DNA of 64,000 bases from JADKIH01 sp031417395 (GTDB taxonomy: Bacteria; Bacteroidota; Bacteroidia; AKYH767-A; 2013-40CM-41-45): positions 141,233 through 205,232 of the forward strand of contig JANOVM010000030.1 of assembly GCA_031417395.1 (NCBI GenBank). Direction: 5' to 3'. Under the pieces are notes generated by a model. It did no database searches and was not told the DNA's origin. It worked only from the letters and a program-made list of their open reading frames with translations. Position 1 is the first letter of the stretch, and every line of letters starts with the position of its first letter. Of the stretch, positions 50,927 through 59,348 are shown one piece after another. Position numbers and translations under genes: made by a program.

Positions 50927-51919
50927 ATGAAAGTAATCATACCTGTAGCCGGAATTGGAAGCAAACTCAGGCCACATACACATACACAGCCCAAAGCACT
51001 CGTTCCCGTAGCCGGAAAACCCATATTGTCACATATTATTGACACCCTGATTGAAGCGGGAATGAGGGAATTCATTTTCGTTGTGGGTTATCTCGGCGAT
51101 AAAATTGAAGACTATATTCGCGTCCATTATCCGGGTATAGAAAAAACTTTTGTATTCCAGGATCCCCGCGAAGGAACCGGGCATGCCGTCTGGCTTTGCC
51201 GGAATTCAATACGCGACAATGAAAAGCTTTTTATTGCGCTCGGCGATACAATTTTTGGCGTACAAATAAAAGATGTACTGACTTCAGAAGACTCAATGCT
51301 TGGCGTCAAGAAAGTAAATGATCCACGAAACTTTGGCGTTGCCGAACTGGATGAAAATGGAATTATTAAAAACGTAGTTGAAAAACCACCTATTCCGAAA
51401 TCAAATCTTGCTTTAGTTGGTCTTTATAAAATCTGCGATTCAAAATTGTTGATTGAATCAATCGATCATATTATTTCTAAAAATTTTCGTACACAAGGCG
51501 AATTCCATCTCACAGATGCTATTATGCACATGATATCCTGCGGCGCCGTCTTCAAAACATTTCCTGTAGAAAACTGGTACGACTGTGGCAATAAAGATAG
51601 TTTGCTTGATACAAATTCAATGTTGCTCAAAAAAAATATCGACAACCAGGTAAAATACAATTTTGAAAATACCATTATCATTCCGCCTGTAAGCATTGCT
51701 GAAAATTGTACGATAAATAACAGCATCCTTGGACCTAATGTTTCTATCGGTGAGAATACAATTATTAACCATTCCATTATCAAAGATGCCATCATTGGTT
51801 CATACTCAGAAATAAAAAACGCTGTTATGCATCATTCCGTCATAGGCTCCGACGCTTCTCTTAAAGGTTTAAGTCAGTCGCTTAACTTGGGGGATAGTAC
51901 GGAGATAGATTTTGGGTGA
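50927..51919 (+). CDS. Sugar-phosphate nucleotidyltransferase with left-handed beta-helix tail
   Basis: A 330-residue enzyme. The N-terminal ~235 residues are an NTP-transferase domain starting IIPVAGIGSKLRPHTHTQPKALVPVAGKP in segments, with LGDTIFG (catalytic D) and VEKPPIPKSNLALVGLY. The C-terminus is a hexapeptide left-handed beta-helix (IIPPVSIAENCTINNSIL and on, ~240-310). It activates a sugar 1-phosphate to an NDP-sugar for cell-wall or surface-polysaccharide synthesis; the family includes RmlA- and GlmU-like enzymes and the substrate cannot be chosen. Single gene; downstream DNA holds an inverted repeat before glyA. Confidence 0.88.
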   Translation: MKVIIPVAGIGSKLRPHTHTQPKALVPVAGKPILSHIIDTLIEAGMREFIFVVGYLGDKIEDYIRVHYPGIEKTFVFQDPREGTGHAVWLCRNSIRDNEKLFIALGDTIFGVQIKDVLTSEDSMLGVKKVNDPRNFGVAELDENGIIKNVVEKPPIPKSNLALVGLYKICDSKLLIESIDHIISKNFRTQGEFHLTDAIMHMISCGAVFKTFPVENWYDCGNKDSLLDTNSMLLKKNIDNQVKYNFENTIIIPPVSIAENCTINNSILGPNVSIGENTIINHSIIKDAIIGSYSEIKNAVMHHSVIGSDASLKGLSQSLNLGDSTEIDFG

Positions 51920-51927
51920 CGATTTTT

Positions 51928-52051
51928 GTACAAAGGACTAAGTACAAAGCACAAAATCATAAATCTTATTAAATAGAAAATAGAAATAAATAACACAGTA
52001 ATAAAAAATCACCAACAAAAAACTTTGTACTTTGTACTTAGTCATTGGTAC
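51928..52051. repeat. 28-bp inverted repeat pair upstream of glyA
   Basis: The left arm (51928-51955, beginning GTACAAAGGACTAAGTACAA) and the right arm (52024-52051, ending TTAGTCATTGGTAC) match in 25 of 28 positions when inverted, separated by 68 bp. The right arm ends 14 bp before the glyA start, so it forms most of the leader. Possible dispersed repeat or terminator/attenuator structure. Confidence 0.75.
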
Positions 52052-52065
52052 TAAAAAAAAGCCCC

Positions 52066-53337
52066 ATGCTAGAAAAAGACACCGAAATCTTCAAACTCAT
52101 CAATAAAGAAAAAAAACGCCAGCAAGAAGGCATTGAACTTATCGCTTCTGAAAACTTTGTAAGCAAACAGGTTATGCAGGCTATGGGATCTTGTCTGACC
52201 AATAAATATGCTGAAGGTCTTCCCGGAAAGAGGTATTATGGAGGATGTGAAATTGTTGATCAGATTGAACAACTCGCTATTGACAGAGCAAAAGTTTTAT
52301 TCAATGCTGAATGGGTAAATGTGCAGCCTCATTCCGGTGCAACAGCAAATGCTGCTGTAATGCTGGGTTTGCTACAACCCGGTGATACTATTCTAGGATT
52401 CGATCTTTCTCATGGAGGACATCTCACGCACGGTTCTCCGGTAAATTTTTCCGGTAAGTTATATCGTCCTGTTTTTTATGGCGTACATCCTGATACAGGA
52501 AGAGTTGATTACGATCAGATGGAAAAAGTCGCTCTTGCTGAAAATCCTAAACTGATTATTGCAGGCGCTTCTTCTTACTCGCGCGATTGGGATTATGTTC
52601 GCATGAGAAAAATTGCTGATTCAGTTGGCGCTTTATTAATGGCTGATATTGCTCATCCTGCCGGACTCATAGCAAGAGGATTATTAAATGATCCGCTTCC
52701 ACATTGTCATGTAGTTACTACTACAACGCATAAAACACTTCGTGGCCCGAGAGGTGGAATGATTATGATGGGTAAAGATTTTGAAAATCCCTGGGGATTA
52801 AAAACTCCTAAAGGAGAAATCAAAATGATGAGCGCTGTTTTGGATGGCGCTGTTTTCCCGGGTACACAAGGCGGGCCGCTTGAACATGTAATTGCCGGTA
52901 AAGCAGTTGCTTTTCAGGAAGATCTTTCTGATGATTATTTGAAATATTGTATTCAGGTAACAAAAAATGCTTCAGCCATGGCGCAGAGTTTTATTAGCAT
53001 GGGCTATAAAGTGATTAGCAATGGCACAGAAAACCATAGTATGTTAATCGATCTTCGTTCTAAAAACCTGACAGGTAAACTGGCTGAAAACGTTTTGGTG
53101 AAAGCTGATATTACCTGCAATAAAAACATGGTTCCATTCGACGATAAATCTCCATTTGTTACTTCAGGAATCAGACTTGGTACTCCTGCTATTTCTTCGC
53201 GTGGCGTTAAAGAAAAAGACTGCAGTAAAATTGCCGAACTGATCGACGAAGTTTTAATGAACCACGATAATGAAAAACGTGTGGAAGCGGTGAAGAAAAA
53301 AGTGCATACTATGATGGAGAGGTTTCCATTGTATTAA
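52066..53337 (+). CDS. glyA: Serine hydroxymethyltransferase
   Basis: A 423-residue PLP enzyme that converts serine plus tetrahydrofolate to glycine plus 5,10-methylene-THF, feeding one-carbon and purine synthesis. Typical segments: EGLPGKRYYGGCE (substrate entry), VQPHSGATANAAV, the PLP-binding lysine K223 within TTTTHKTLRGPRGGMI, and TSGIRLGTPAISSRG. Normal length. ATG 52066 is chosen because the upstream in-frame TTG would run into the inverted repeat; the homologous start MLEKDTEIF is the family's usual N-terminus. Monocistronic. Confidence 0.98.
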   Translation: MLEKDTEIFKLINKEKKRQQEGIELIASENFVSKQVMQAMGSCLTNKYAEGLPGKRYYGGCEIVDQIEQLAIDRAKVLFNAEWVNVQPHSGATANAAVMLGLLQPGDTILGFDLSHGGHLTHGSPVNFSGKLYRPVFYGVHPDTGRVDYDQMEKVALAENPKLIIAGASSYSRDWDYVRMRKIADSVGALLMADIAHPAGLIARGLLNDPLPHCHVVTTTTHKTLRGPRGGMIMMGKDFENPWGLKTPKGEIKMMSAVLDGAVFPGTQGGPLEHVIAGKAVAFQEDLSDDYLKYCIQVTKNASAMAQSFISMGYKVISNGTENHSMLIDLRSKNLTGKLAENVLVKADITCNKNMVPFDDKSPFVTSGIRLGTPAISSRGVKEKDCSKIAELIDEVLMNHDNEKRVEAVKKKVHTMMERFPLY

Positions 53338-53489
53338 TAGCATAGAAAATCATCTGTTAAAAATTGCTATCTGACTTTTATTTGTAAAATTTTAAACTTT
53401 CTCTTCATAATATGCTTTACAATTAAAATTAAAATTACATTTACATTTATTTTCTGAAATGTTCTTTTATTTCTCCAAAACCGGATACA

Positions 53490-55277
53490 ATGAGATACTA
53501 TTTACTCATTTTTTATATTTTTTATAATTGTTTAAATATAAAAGCTCAGACAATTATTCAACAAGATTTTATCGGCTGCACATTTTATGACCTTCAGTCA
53601 AACGGTTCCATAAGCAATCAGGTTGTTGTTAATCCTGATGGGACGATTGCAGTAGTATGGATCAATTCACCAGATGGTTTAGCTTCGGCTATTCCTCCTT
53701 TTCCACATCGTGGTATAGGTTATCAATATTTTGATGGCACAAATTGGTTTGCTTCTAATTGTCCTTCGACTTCTTTAGATTCTGCACGAACCGGGTCTGT
53801 AAATATTGTCAATACTAAAAGCGGATATGAAATGATCGTAGCCGATTCAGAACTAATCGGAACCCCTTACAACCATATTGTTGTCGCCTGGCGTATAACA
53901 AAAGGAACAGGTCAATGGTCATGGTCAAGTCCATGGGGTTATTCGAATTACGATGCTTGGCCAAAAGCAACCAGCTCAGGAGATACTGTTTATGTAATAT
54001 TTAATGGTAGTTATAACAATACAACTATTGCAGGACAACAGGGCCCGATTTATTTTTCTAGTTCATTCAATGGAGGGATTAACTTCAGCCCAAAGTCTAT
54101 AATTAACCTTATTGATTCTAATTATTATACAGGTTTTGGCCCCGACAATTATTCCATAGACGCAAAAGATAGCATTGTTGCTATCGGTTTCGGGAGCACT
54201 TATACTGATGTTGGCATTTTGAAATCGACTGATTACGGTCAGACCTGGACGAAGACTATAGTACAGCAACATCCCATACCTTTTTATGTTCCGGATTCGA
54301 TTACCGATGTCAACAACGACGGAATAGCTGATACATTATTTACCAATGGAGGTGATATTAAAGTACTCATCGACAACAATGGAATGGTCCATACATGGTT
54401 TTCTGCAATGAGATATATTTGTGATACTGCTATAGTAAAATTTTATGATACCTACGGTCTTGAATATTGGAATGAAAACATGGGAACAAATAATTATGTT
54501 GAAATTTCTACCTACATCGACTACAACGGTAACGGTATATTGGATCTGCCTGTTGATACTTTCACTACTTGCACCCAGTTAAATCCTTTTGGATATTATG
54601 ATGCCGGATTAACTATTATGCCTTCTGCTGGCATTGATTCTGCAGGTAAAATTTATTTAACTTTTTCTGCAATTAATGAAAATGCAGATACAATAAACTT
54701 CCATGCAGCACACAGGCACATCTATATGATGACACTTGAGCCTCCATATATTGTATCGTCCTGGTCCTACCCCACTAATATCATTCCTTTAATTGTTGAT
54801 GGAGGTTACGGTGAATTTCAGGAAGGCGCCTTTGCTTGTGTGGGAAGGCTTGTAAACAATGGCAAAATATGTATATTATATCAATTAGACGAACCTCCCG
54901 GTAACGCTTTAGCTCCGCCCGGATCTTGTAGTCAGATGAAAAATTTAGGAAACTCTTCAGAATTATATATTTCTACTGCAAATTCATTATCGGTAGGAAT
55001 TGACTCAATTAAACAAAATAATTTTTTAGTAAGTCAGAATTACCCTAACCCATCTGCCGGATTAACACGAATAAACATTAGTACAAATAAAACTTCAGAC
55101 ATTCTTTTCGAAATTTTCGACATGTTAGGACAAATTGTTTTCTCGGATGCAATGAAAAAATTACTCCCGGGAAATCATACTATACAATTTGACACCTCGA
55201 AACTGGAACCCGGAATCTATACCTATTCAATAAAAACCGAAGCACAAAAAGCGACTCGTTTAATGGTCATTCAGTGA
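53490..55277 (+). CDS. Secreted sialidase/BNR-like protein with T9SS sorting domain
   Basis: A 595-residue exported protein. The signal peptide MRYYLLIFYIFYNCLNIKA precedes a beta-rich body with BNR/Asp-box-like motifs: YFSSSFNGGINFSPKS and GILKSTDYGQTWTKT (S-x-D-x-G-x-T-W). It also has Ca-binding-like loops DVNNDGIADT and YIDYNGNGILDLP. These suggest a six-bladed propeller as in sialidases and related proteins, but sialidase catalytic residues (R-triad, FRIP) are not seen. A type A T9SS tail (SQNYPNPSAGLTRINI to ATRLMVIQ) closes it. Probably a surface-associated binding or degradative protein; specificity unknown. Not in an operon. Confidence 0.8.
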   Translation: MRYYLLIFYIFYNCLNIKAQTIIQQDFIGCTFYDLQSNGSISNQVVVNPDGTIAVVWINSPDGLASAIPPFPHRGIGYQYFDGTNWFASNCPSTSLDSARTGSVNIVNTKSGYEMIVADSELIGTPYNHIVVAWRITKGTGQWSWSSPWGYSNYDAWPKATSSGDTVYVIFNGSYNNTTIAGQQGPIYFSSSFNGGINFSPKSIINLIDSNYYTGFGPDNYSIDAKDSIVAIGFGSTYTDVGILKSTDYGQTWTKTIVQQHPIPFYVPDSITDVNNDGIADTLFTNGGDIKVLIDNNGMVHTWFSAMRYICDTAIVKFYDTYGLEYWNENMGTNNYVEISTYIDYNGNGILDLPVDTFTTCTQLNPFGYYDAGLTIMPSAGIDSAGKIYLTFSAINENADTINFHAAHRHIYMMTLEPPYIVSSWSYPTNIIPLIVDGGYGEFQEGAFACVGRLVNNGKICILYQLDEPPGNALAPPGSCSQMKNLGNSSELYISTANSLSVGIDSIKQNNFLVSQNYPNPSAGLTRINISTNKTSDILFEIFDMLGQIVFSDAMKKLLPGNHTIQFDTSKLEPGIYTYSIKTEAQKATRLMVIQ

Positions 55278-55384
55278 AGTTAATAGAGGAATATATCTAT
55301 GCAACACTTTTTTAGGTACAAATAAAATTTTGTTTTAAGAAATATGGACGACTTGAATTCTGTTTCTATTTTTTTCCACTCCCC

Positions 55385-55430
55385 CTTTGCGACCTCTGTG
55401 TATAAGCCTTTGAGAACTTTGTGGTTAAAA
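55385..55430. repeat. CTTTGCG-type intergenic motif, copy 2
   Basis: CTTTGCGACCTCTGTGTATA and the following CTTTGAGAACTTTGTGGTTA resemble the phrase at 24695. Dispersed intergenic repeat in the gap between the 53490 gene and hmgA. Confidence 0.35.
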
Positions 55431-55474
55431 AAATATTAAACAAAGCAGCCAAACATAATACCCTACAACAAGTA

Positions 55475-56632
55475 CTACTCCAACCAAGACTTATAATAAT
55501 CATCCGACATAATCTCCAAAGCCTCCTTCGTAATCATCAAAGGCTTAAAAGTGTCAACCATAACCGCTAACTCTTTCGTTTCTTTCTGACCTAAACTTTT
55601 TTCAACAGTTCCCGGATGCGGCCCATGTGGAATTCCTCCCGGATGAAGCGTAATCATTCCCCTCGTTACTTTCTTCCGGCTCATAAAATCTCCATCAACA
55701 TAATATAGCACTTCATCGGAATCAATGTTGCTGTGGTTATAAGGAACAGGAATTCCCAGCGGATGATAATCGTACATTCTCGGAACAAAAGAACATATTA
55801 CAAAATTTCTTGCTTCAAATGTCTGATGAATCGGTGGCGGCATGTGAATTCGTCCGGTGATTGGCTCAAAATCATGAATGGATAATGCAAATGGATAAAA
55901 ATTCCCGTCCCAGCCAATGGCATCGAATGGATGCGAATCATAAATATATGGATAAATCATTCCCTGCTTTTTAATCATAATCCTGAATTCTCCCCGCTCA
56001 TCGTGCGTTTCTAAATTAACAGGTCGTCGAATGTCTCTTTCACAGAACGGAGAATGTTCTTCAAACTGTCCGTATTCATTTCTATACCGTTTTGGAACTT
56101 CAATTGCAGTAAACGATTCTACAATAAATAAACGATTAGACGTTGTTGCAAAACTCATCTGATAAATCGTTCCCCTGGGAACAACCAAATAATCACCATA
56201 GCTGAAATCAAGGGATCCATAAATTGTTTTAAGTGTTCCGTTTCCTTCATGAATAAAAATAACTTCATCGGCATCGGCATTTTTATAATAGTAATCCTTA
56301 AATGAATTGCGTGGGGCTGCCAATGAAATATGTACATCGTTGTTAACCAAAACAGGAATACGGCTTTTTATAAAATCATCCTCCGGTTTTACGTGAAAGC
56401 CTTCAAAACTCTGATGCTTCAGCGAACGCTCAAAAGCTATTTTAGGTTCGACGGAAAATGGCTTTTCCACTTCTTTTATCATTGTAGGCGGATAACAATG
56501 ATATATGAGCGAATACACATTCGAAAAACCATGGGTAGATACCAGCTCTTCTGAATAAAGAGTACCGTCAGGTTTTCTGTGCTGGGTGTGGCGTTTATGC
56601 GGAATGCTTCCTAGGGAATGATATTGAGGCAT
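55475..56632 (-). CDS. hmgA: Homogentisate 1,2-dioxygenase
   Basis: A 385-residue non-heme Fe(II) dioxygenase that opens homogentisate to maleylacetoacetate in tyrosine and phenylalanine breakdown. A cupin-fold protein starting MPQYHSLGSIPHKRHTQHR; conserved FIHEGNGTLKT-type strand, DYLVVPRGTIYQM, GWDGNFYPFALS, and FVPRMYDYHP before HPGGIPHGPHPG. The histidine-rich end supplies iron ligands together with an upstream glutamate. The short family form (~385 residues) is normal for Bacteroidota. It is on the minus strand; the FAH-family hydrolase for the last step of the pathway lies ~1.6 kb away on the plus strand. Confidence 0.92.
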   Translation of the reverse strand: MPQYHSLGSIPHKRHTQHRKPDGTLYSEELVSTHGFSNVYSLIYHCYPPTMIKEVEKPFSVEPKIAFERSLKHQSFEGFHVKPEDDFIKSRIPVLVNNDVHISLAAPRNSFKDYYYKNADADEVIFIHEGNGTLKTIYGSLDFSYGDYLVVPRGTIYQMSFATTSNRLFIVESFTAIEVPKRYRNEYGQFEEHSPFCERDIRRPVNLETHDERGEFRIMIKKQGMIYPYIYDSHPFDAIGWDGNFYPFALSIHDFEPITGRIHMPPPIHQTFEARNFVICSFVPRMYDYHPLGIPVPYNHSNIDSDEVLYYVDGDFMSRKKVTRGMITLHPGGIPHGPHPGTVEKSLGQKETKELAVMVDTFKPLMITKEALEIMSDDYYKSWLE

Positions 56633-56901
56633 ATTTTTAGATTTAAAAAAACAAATTTACTATTTCTTTTTTATTGATGCCTTGCAAACGTAACCTTTTA
56701 AGAGAAAGCACCTTTTGAAGAAATTATCGGATAAAATCTCCCAAAAGAGAAAATTATTTGTTAAATTTTATTTATCGCTTCTGTTAAAATAATCATGCAA
56801 TGGCAAAAGTCAGAATGAATATTAAATCACTTAGTAACAATACATTCTTCTCAATAGTATAAAAATATTATCGCCAAAAACTTACAGTTAATAGAAGTAA
56901 A

Positions 56902-57600
56902 ATGAAAAACCAAAAAACCAAATCCTACTATCATTGTTCCGGAAAATCATTTGAAAGTAAAACCGGAATTTCCCTTCTTATACTGATTACACTAAGCTTG
57001 ATTTCTACAGCAGTAACAGGCTTAAAGGATTGCAGCCTCAAAGCAAGTATATTTAAAATAGAATTACTTTCTTTCACAGCAATATTGAATGAAAAGCTGG
57101 TTAAAATAAACTGGACAATTCATAAAGAACCGGGAAACGTTTATTATACCATTGAAAGATCTATCGACAATGAAGACTATTTTCCTATTGGATCGGTTGA
57201 AGGAACAGTTATTCCGGACCAAGATATCAGCTATTCCTATTTGGACTTGTATCCTATGGCCGGTGTATCTTATTACAGACTAGTTCAAACAGATTTAAAC
57301 GGGCAAAGTAAATTTTTCCCTGCTACTGTTGTAAATAATAATAACAGCCAAAAAATAAACCTTTTTCCAAACCCTTCTACTACAGGAATTGTGCATCTTT
57401 CAGGAATTCACGATAAAATATCTCCTTTGATAACTGTTCGTGATCTTACCGGAAAACCGGTACCTTTTAAGTTGACCGTAAATGAATCCGGTGTTTTTGA
57501 CATAACCATAGACGAATATTATGCTACCCGAAAAGGAATATTCATTATAGCCATAAATGATGGAAAGCAGGTCATCTATCATAAGCTTCTAATCAAATAA
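56902..57600 (+). CDS. Small secreted protein with T9SS-like C-terminal domain
   Basis: A 232-residue protein. An N-terminal hydrophobic segment (ISLLILITLSLISTAVTG, residues ~23-40) should be a signal or anchor. The next ~85 residues, LSFTAILNEKLVKINWTIHKEPGN and on to SYYRLVQTDLNG, form the FN3-like module that commonly precedes T9SS tails. A type A-like C-terminal domain follows (INLFPNPSTTGIVHLSG to VIYHKLLIK). The whole gene is little more than the module plus the tail, so it could be the remnant of a larger surface protein. No partner is seen. Confidence 0.75.
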   Translation: MKNQKTKSYYHCSGKSFESKTGISLLILITLSLISTAVTGLKDCSLKASIFKIELLSFTAILNEKLVKINWTIHKEPGNVYYTIERSIDNEDYFPIGSVEGTVIPDQDISYSYLDLYPMAGVSYYRLVQTDLNGQSKFFPATVVNNNNSQKINLFPNPSTTGIVHLSGIHDKISPLITVRDLTGKPVPFKLTVNESGVFDITIDEYYATRKGIFIIAINDGKQVIYHKLLIK

Positions 57601-57653
57601 ATCCCAACTTTATAATTATTATCCGAATACCTAGTCAATTTATGGAATTATTA

Positions 57654-58040
57654 GGCCCGTTAGGGCCAGACTCTTGGTAACTTATGGACGATAAAAGAGC
57701 GCAAAGACCCTTTAGGGGCGGACTCTTTAAACACACAGCTTTTTTCGACAACGATAGAACACTGAATTCATCTGCCCGACGACTTAACTTCAATTTATGA
57801 GATTTTCTTATGATGTTTTTTTGGGTATTGAATCTATTGAATCACATTCATCATATCGGATTTGCCATTTAATTTTTACACAATTGTACATGAGGAATAA
57901 TCCGGATGCAACCAATATGTGCAGGAACTTTTACCCCTTGTATAAATGATCAAATGGGTTGAGTTTAAAGAGTTCGCCCCTAAAGGGGCTAGATATGCTT
58001 GTGTTCTCTACTGTTACCAAAAGTAAGGCCCTAAAGGGCC
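57654..58040. repeat. Large nested inverted-repeat element
   Basis: An outer pair (57654-57681 and 58013-58040, sharing GGCCC-TTAGGGCC and TTGGTAAC when inverted) encloses an inner pair (57708-57733 and 57963-57989, sharing CCCTTTAGGGGCG and ACTCTTTAAA). The ~230 bp centre is AT-rich with no gene. The structure resembles a MITE or two stacked elements; other copies are not in the window. Confidence 0.8.
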
Positions 58041-58085
58041 GGTCGCTTCTAAATCATTTACTTAATTGGAAAAACAAAACTTAAG

Positions 58086-58148
58086 GCAGCCGAAGGAGGG
58101 TTCCAGAGCGCAGCCGAAGGATGGTTCCAGAGCGCAGCCGAAGGATGG
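58086..58148 (+). repeat. 24-bp tandem repeat
   Basis: Units starting GCAGCCGAAGG at 58086, 58110 and 58134 have a 24-bp period; the first two are complete (ending TTCCAGAGC) and the third is partial. GC-rich compared with its flanks. Confidence 0.9.
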
Positions 58149-58228
58149 GCATTAACCTGATTCGAAATATATTTATTCAAATCATAAAACCTGCCTGTTC
58201 GAGGTATATTATCTGATCTTTAGGAAAA

Positions 58229-58259
58229 AGGCCGCTTTAATCAGCGGCCTTCTTGTTTT
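58229..58259 (+). terminator. Hairpin with weak T run
   Basis: AAGGCCGCT (58229-58237) and AGCGGCCTT (58243-58251) are perfect 9-bp arms, followed by CTTGTTTTC. A terminator-like hairpin closing the repeat-rich gap just before the FAH-family gene. Confidence 0.6.
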
Positions 58260-58284
58260 CTGATGTTTCTTTCAATGGATATGT

Positions 58285-58292
58285 TATTTTTG
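58285..58292 (+). promoter_or_regulatory. Candidate -7 box for the FAH-family gene
   Basis: TATTTTTG followed by C matches TAnnTTTG. Transcription from here would begin about ten bases before ATG 58311, which supports that start codon over the upstream ATG at 58263. Confidence 0.5.
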
Positions 58293-58310
58293 CATTATAA
58301 AAACAGACAA

Positions 58311-59342
58311 ATGAAAATAGTAAGTTATCTCGACGGTCAGGAAGAAAGATTAGGACTTTTCATCAATGGAAAAATCTATAATGTTGCTGAAAATGCTCAT
58401 TCAATGGGTTTGGGAATTCTCCCCGATAAAATTCTGGATTTTCTCAGGATGGGAGAAAATGCAATGGAAATAGCTAAAGCTGTGGACAAAAAAATTAATG
58501 ACAAAAATGAAGGCATTCAGCATTCAGCCATTACAGAAAAAAACCTGCTCGCCCCTATTCCTCATCCTACAAGCTGCCGCGACGGATACGCTTTTCGTCA
58601 ACATGTTGAAGCAGCAAGGCGCAATAGAAAGGTTCCTATGATTCAGGAATTCGATCAGTACCCTATTTTCTATTTCACCAACCACAATGCAATTAATGGC
58701 CCCGGTGACATTACCTGTATGCCTGACCATTTTGAAAAACTCGATTTCGAATTGGAAAGTGCTATAGTAATTGGTAAAAAAGGCAGAAATATTAAAGCCT
58801 CTGAAGCTGACTCTTACATTGCCGGTTATCTGATTATGAATGACTTGAGTGCACGTACACTCCAAATGGAAGAAATGCTTCTCAATCTTGGTCCGGCAAA
58901 GGGCAAGGACTTTTCCACTGTAATCGGCCCCTGGCTGGTTACACCTGATGAACTCGAAAAATATAAAACCAATCCTCCTTCCGGACATACAGGAAACAGT
59001 TTTAACCTTGAAATGAAATGCTGGGTAAATGGAAAACTTGTCAGCCAGGGAAATACGAAAGACATGAATTGGACTTATGCAGAAATTATTGAAAGAGCTT
59101 CTTATGGAGTCGATCTTTTTCCAGGCGATGTAATCGGTTCGGGCACGGTTGGAACCGGATGTTTTCTTGAATTAAACGGCACCGGTTTATTAAATGACCC
59201 TAATTACAAAACTCAATGGCTGCAAGATGGTGATATCGTTGAAATGGAAATTACAGGACTTGGAAAATTAGTAAATACTATTCGAAAAGAAAATACAAAC
59301 TACTCCATCCTGGCTTTGAAAAAAGTTGCAGAAAAGATTTGA
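58311..59342 (+). CDS. Fumarylacetoacetate hydrolase family protein
   Basis: A 343-residue (from ATG 58311) FAH-fold enzyme. Metal- and substrate-binding segments: FYFTNHNAINGPGDI (preceding the acidic cluster), DFELESAIVIGKKG (E-x-E), YLIMNDLSARTLQ (D), GKDFSTVIGPWLVT and GDVIGSGTVGTG. FAH splits fumarylacetoacetate into fumarate and acetoacetate; the wider family hydrolyses or decarboxylates other acylpyruvates. The nearby hmgA makes tyrosine breakdown likely, but maleylacetoacetate isomerase is not in the window. The in-frame ATG at 58263 is less likely, because a promoter-like box lies between. RelA/SpoT starts 6 bp after its stop. Confidence 0.85.
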   Translation: MKIVSYLDGQEERLGLFINGKIYNVAENAHSMGLGILPDKILDFLRMGENAMEIAKAVDKKINDKNEGIQHSAITEKNLLAPIPHPTSCRDGYAFRQHVEAARRNRKVPMIQEFDQYPIFYFTNHNAINGPGDITCMPDHFEKLDFELESAIVIGKKGRNIKASEADSYIAGYLIMNDLSARTLQMEEMLLNLGPAKGKDFSTVIGPWLVTPDELEKYKTNPPSGHTGNSFNLEMKCWVNGKLVSQGNTKDMNWTYAEIIERASYGVDLFPGDVIGSGTVGTGCFLELNGTGLLNDPNYKTQWLQDGDIVEMEITGLGKLVNTIRKENTNYSILALKKVAEKI

Positions 59343-59348
59343 GTTTTT

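Noticed and set aside
58263..58310. N-terminal extension of the FAH protein from ATG 58263
   Set aside because: The extension is hydrophobic, not family-like, and contains the promoter-like TATTTTTG; family proteins begin near MKIVSYLDG.
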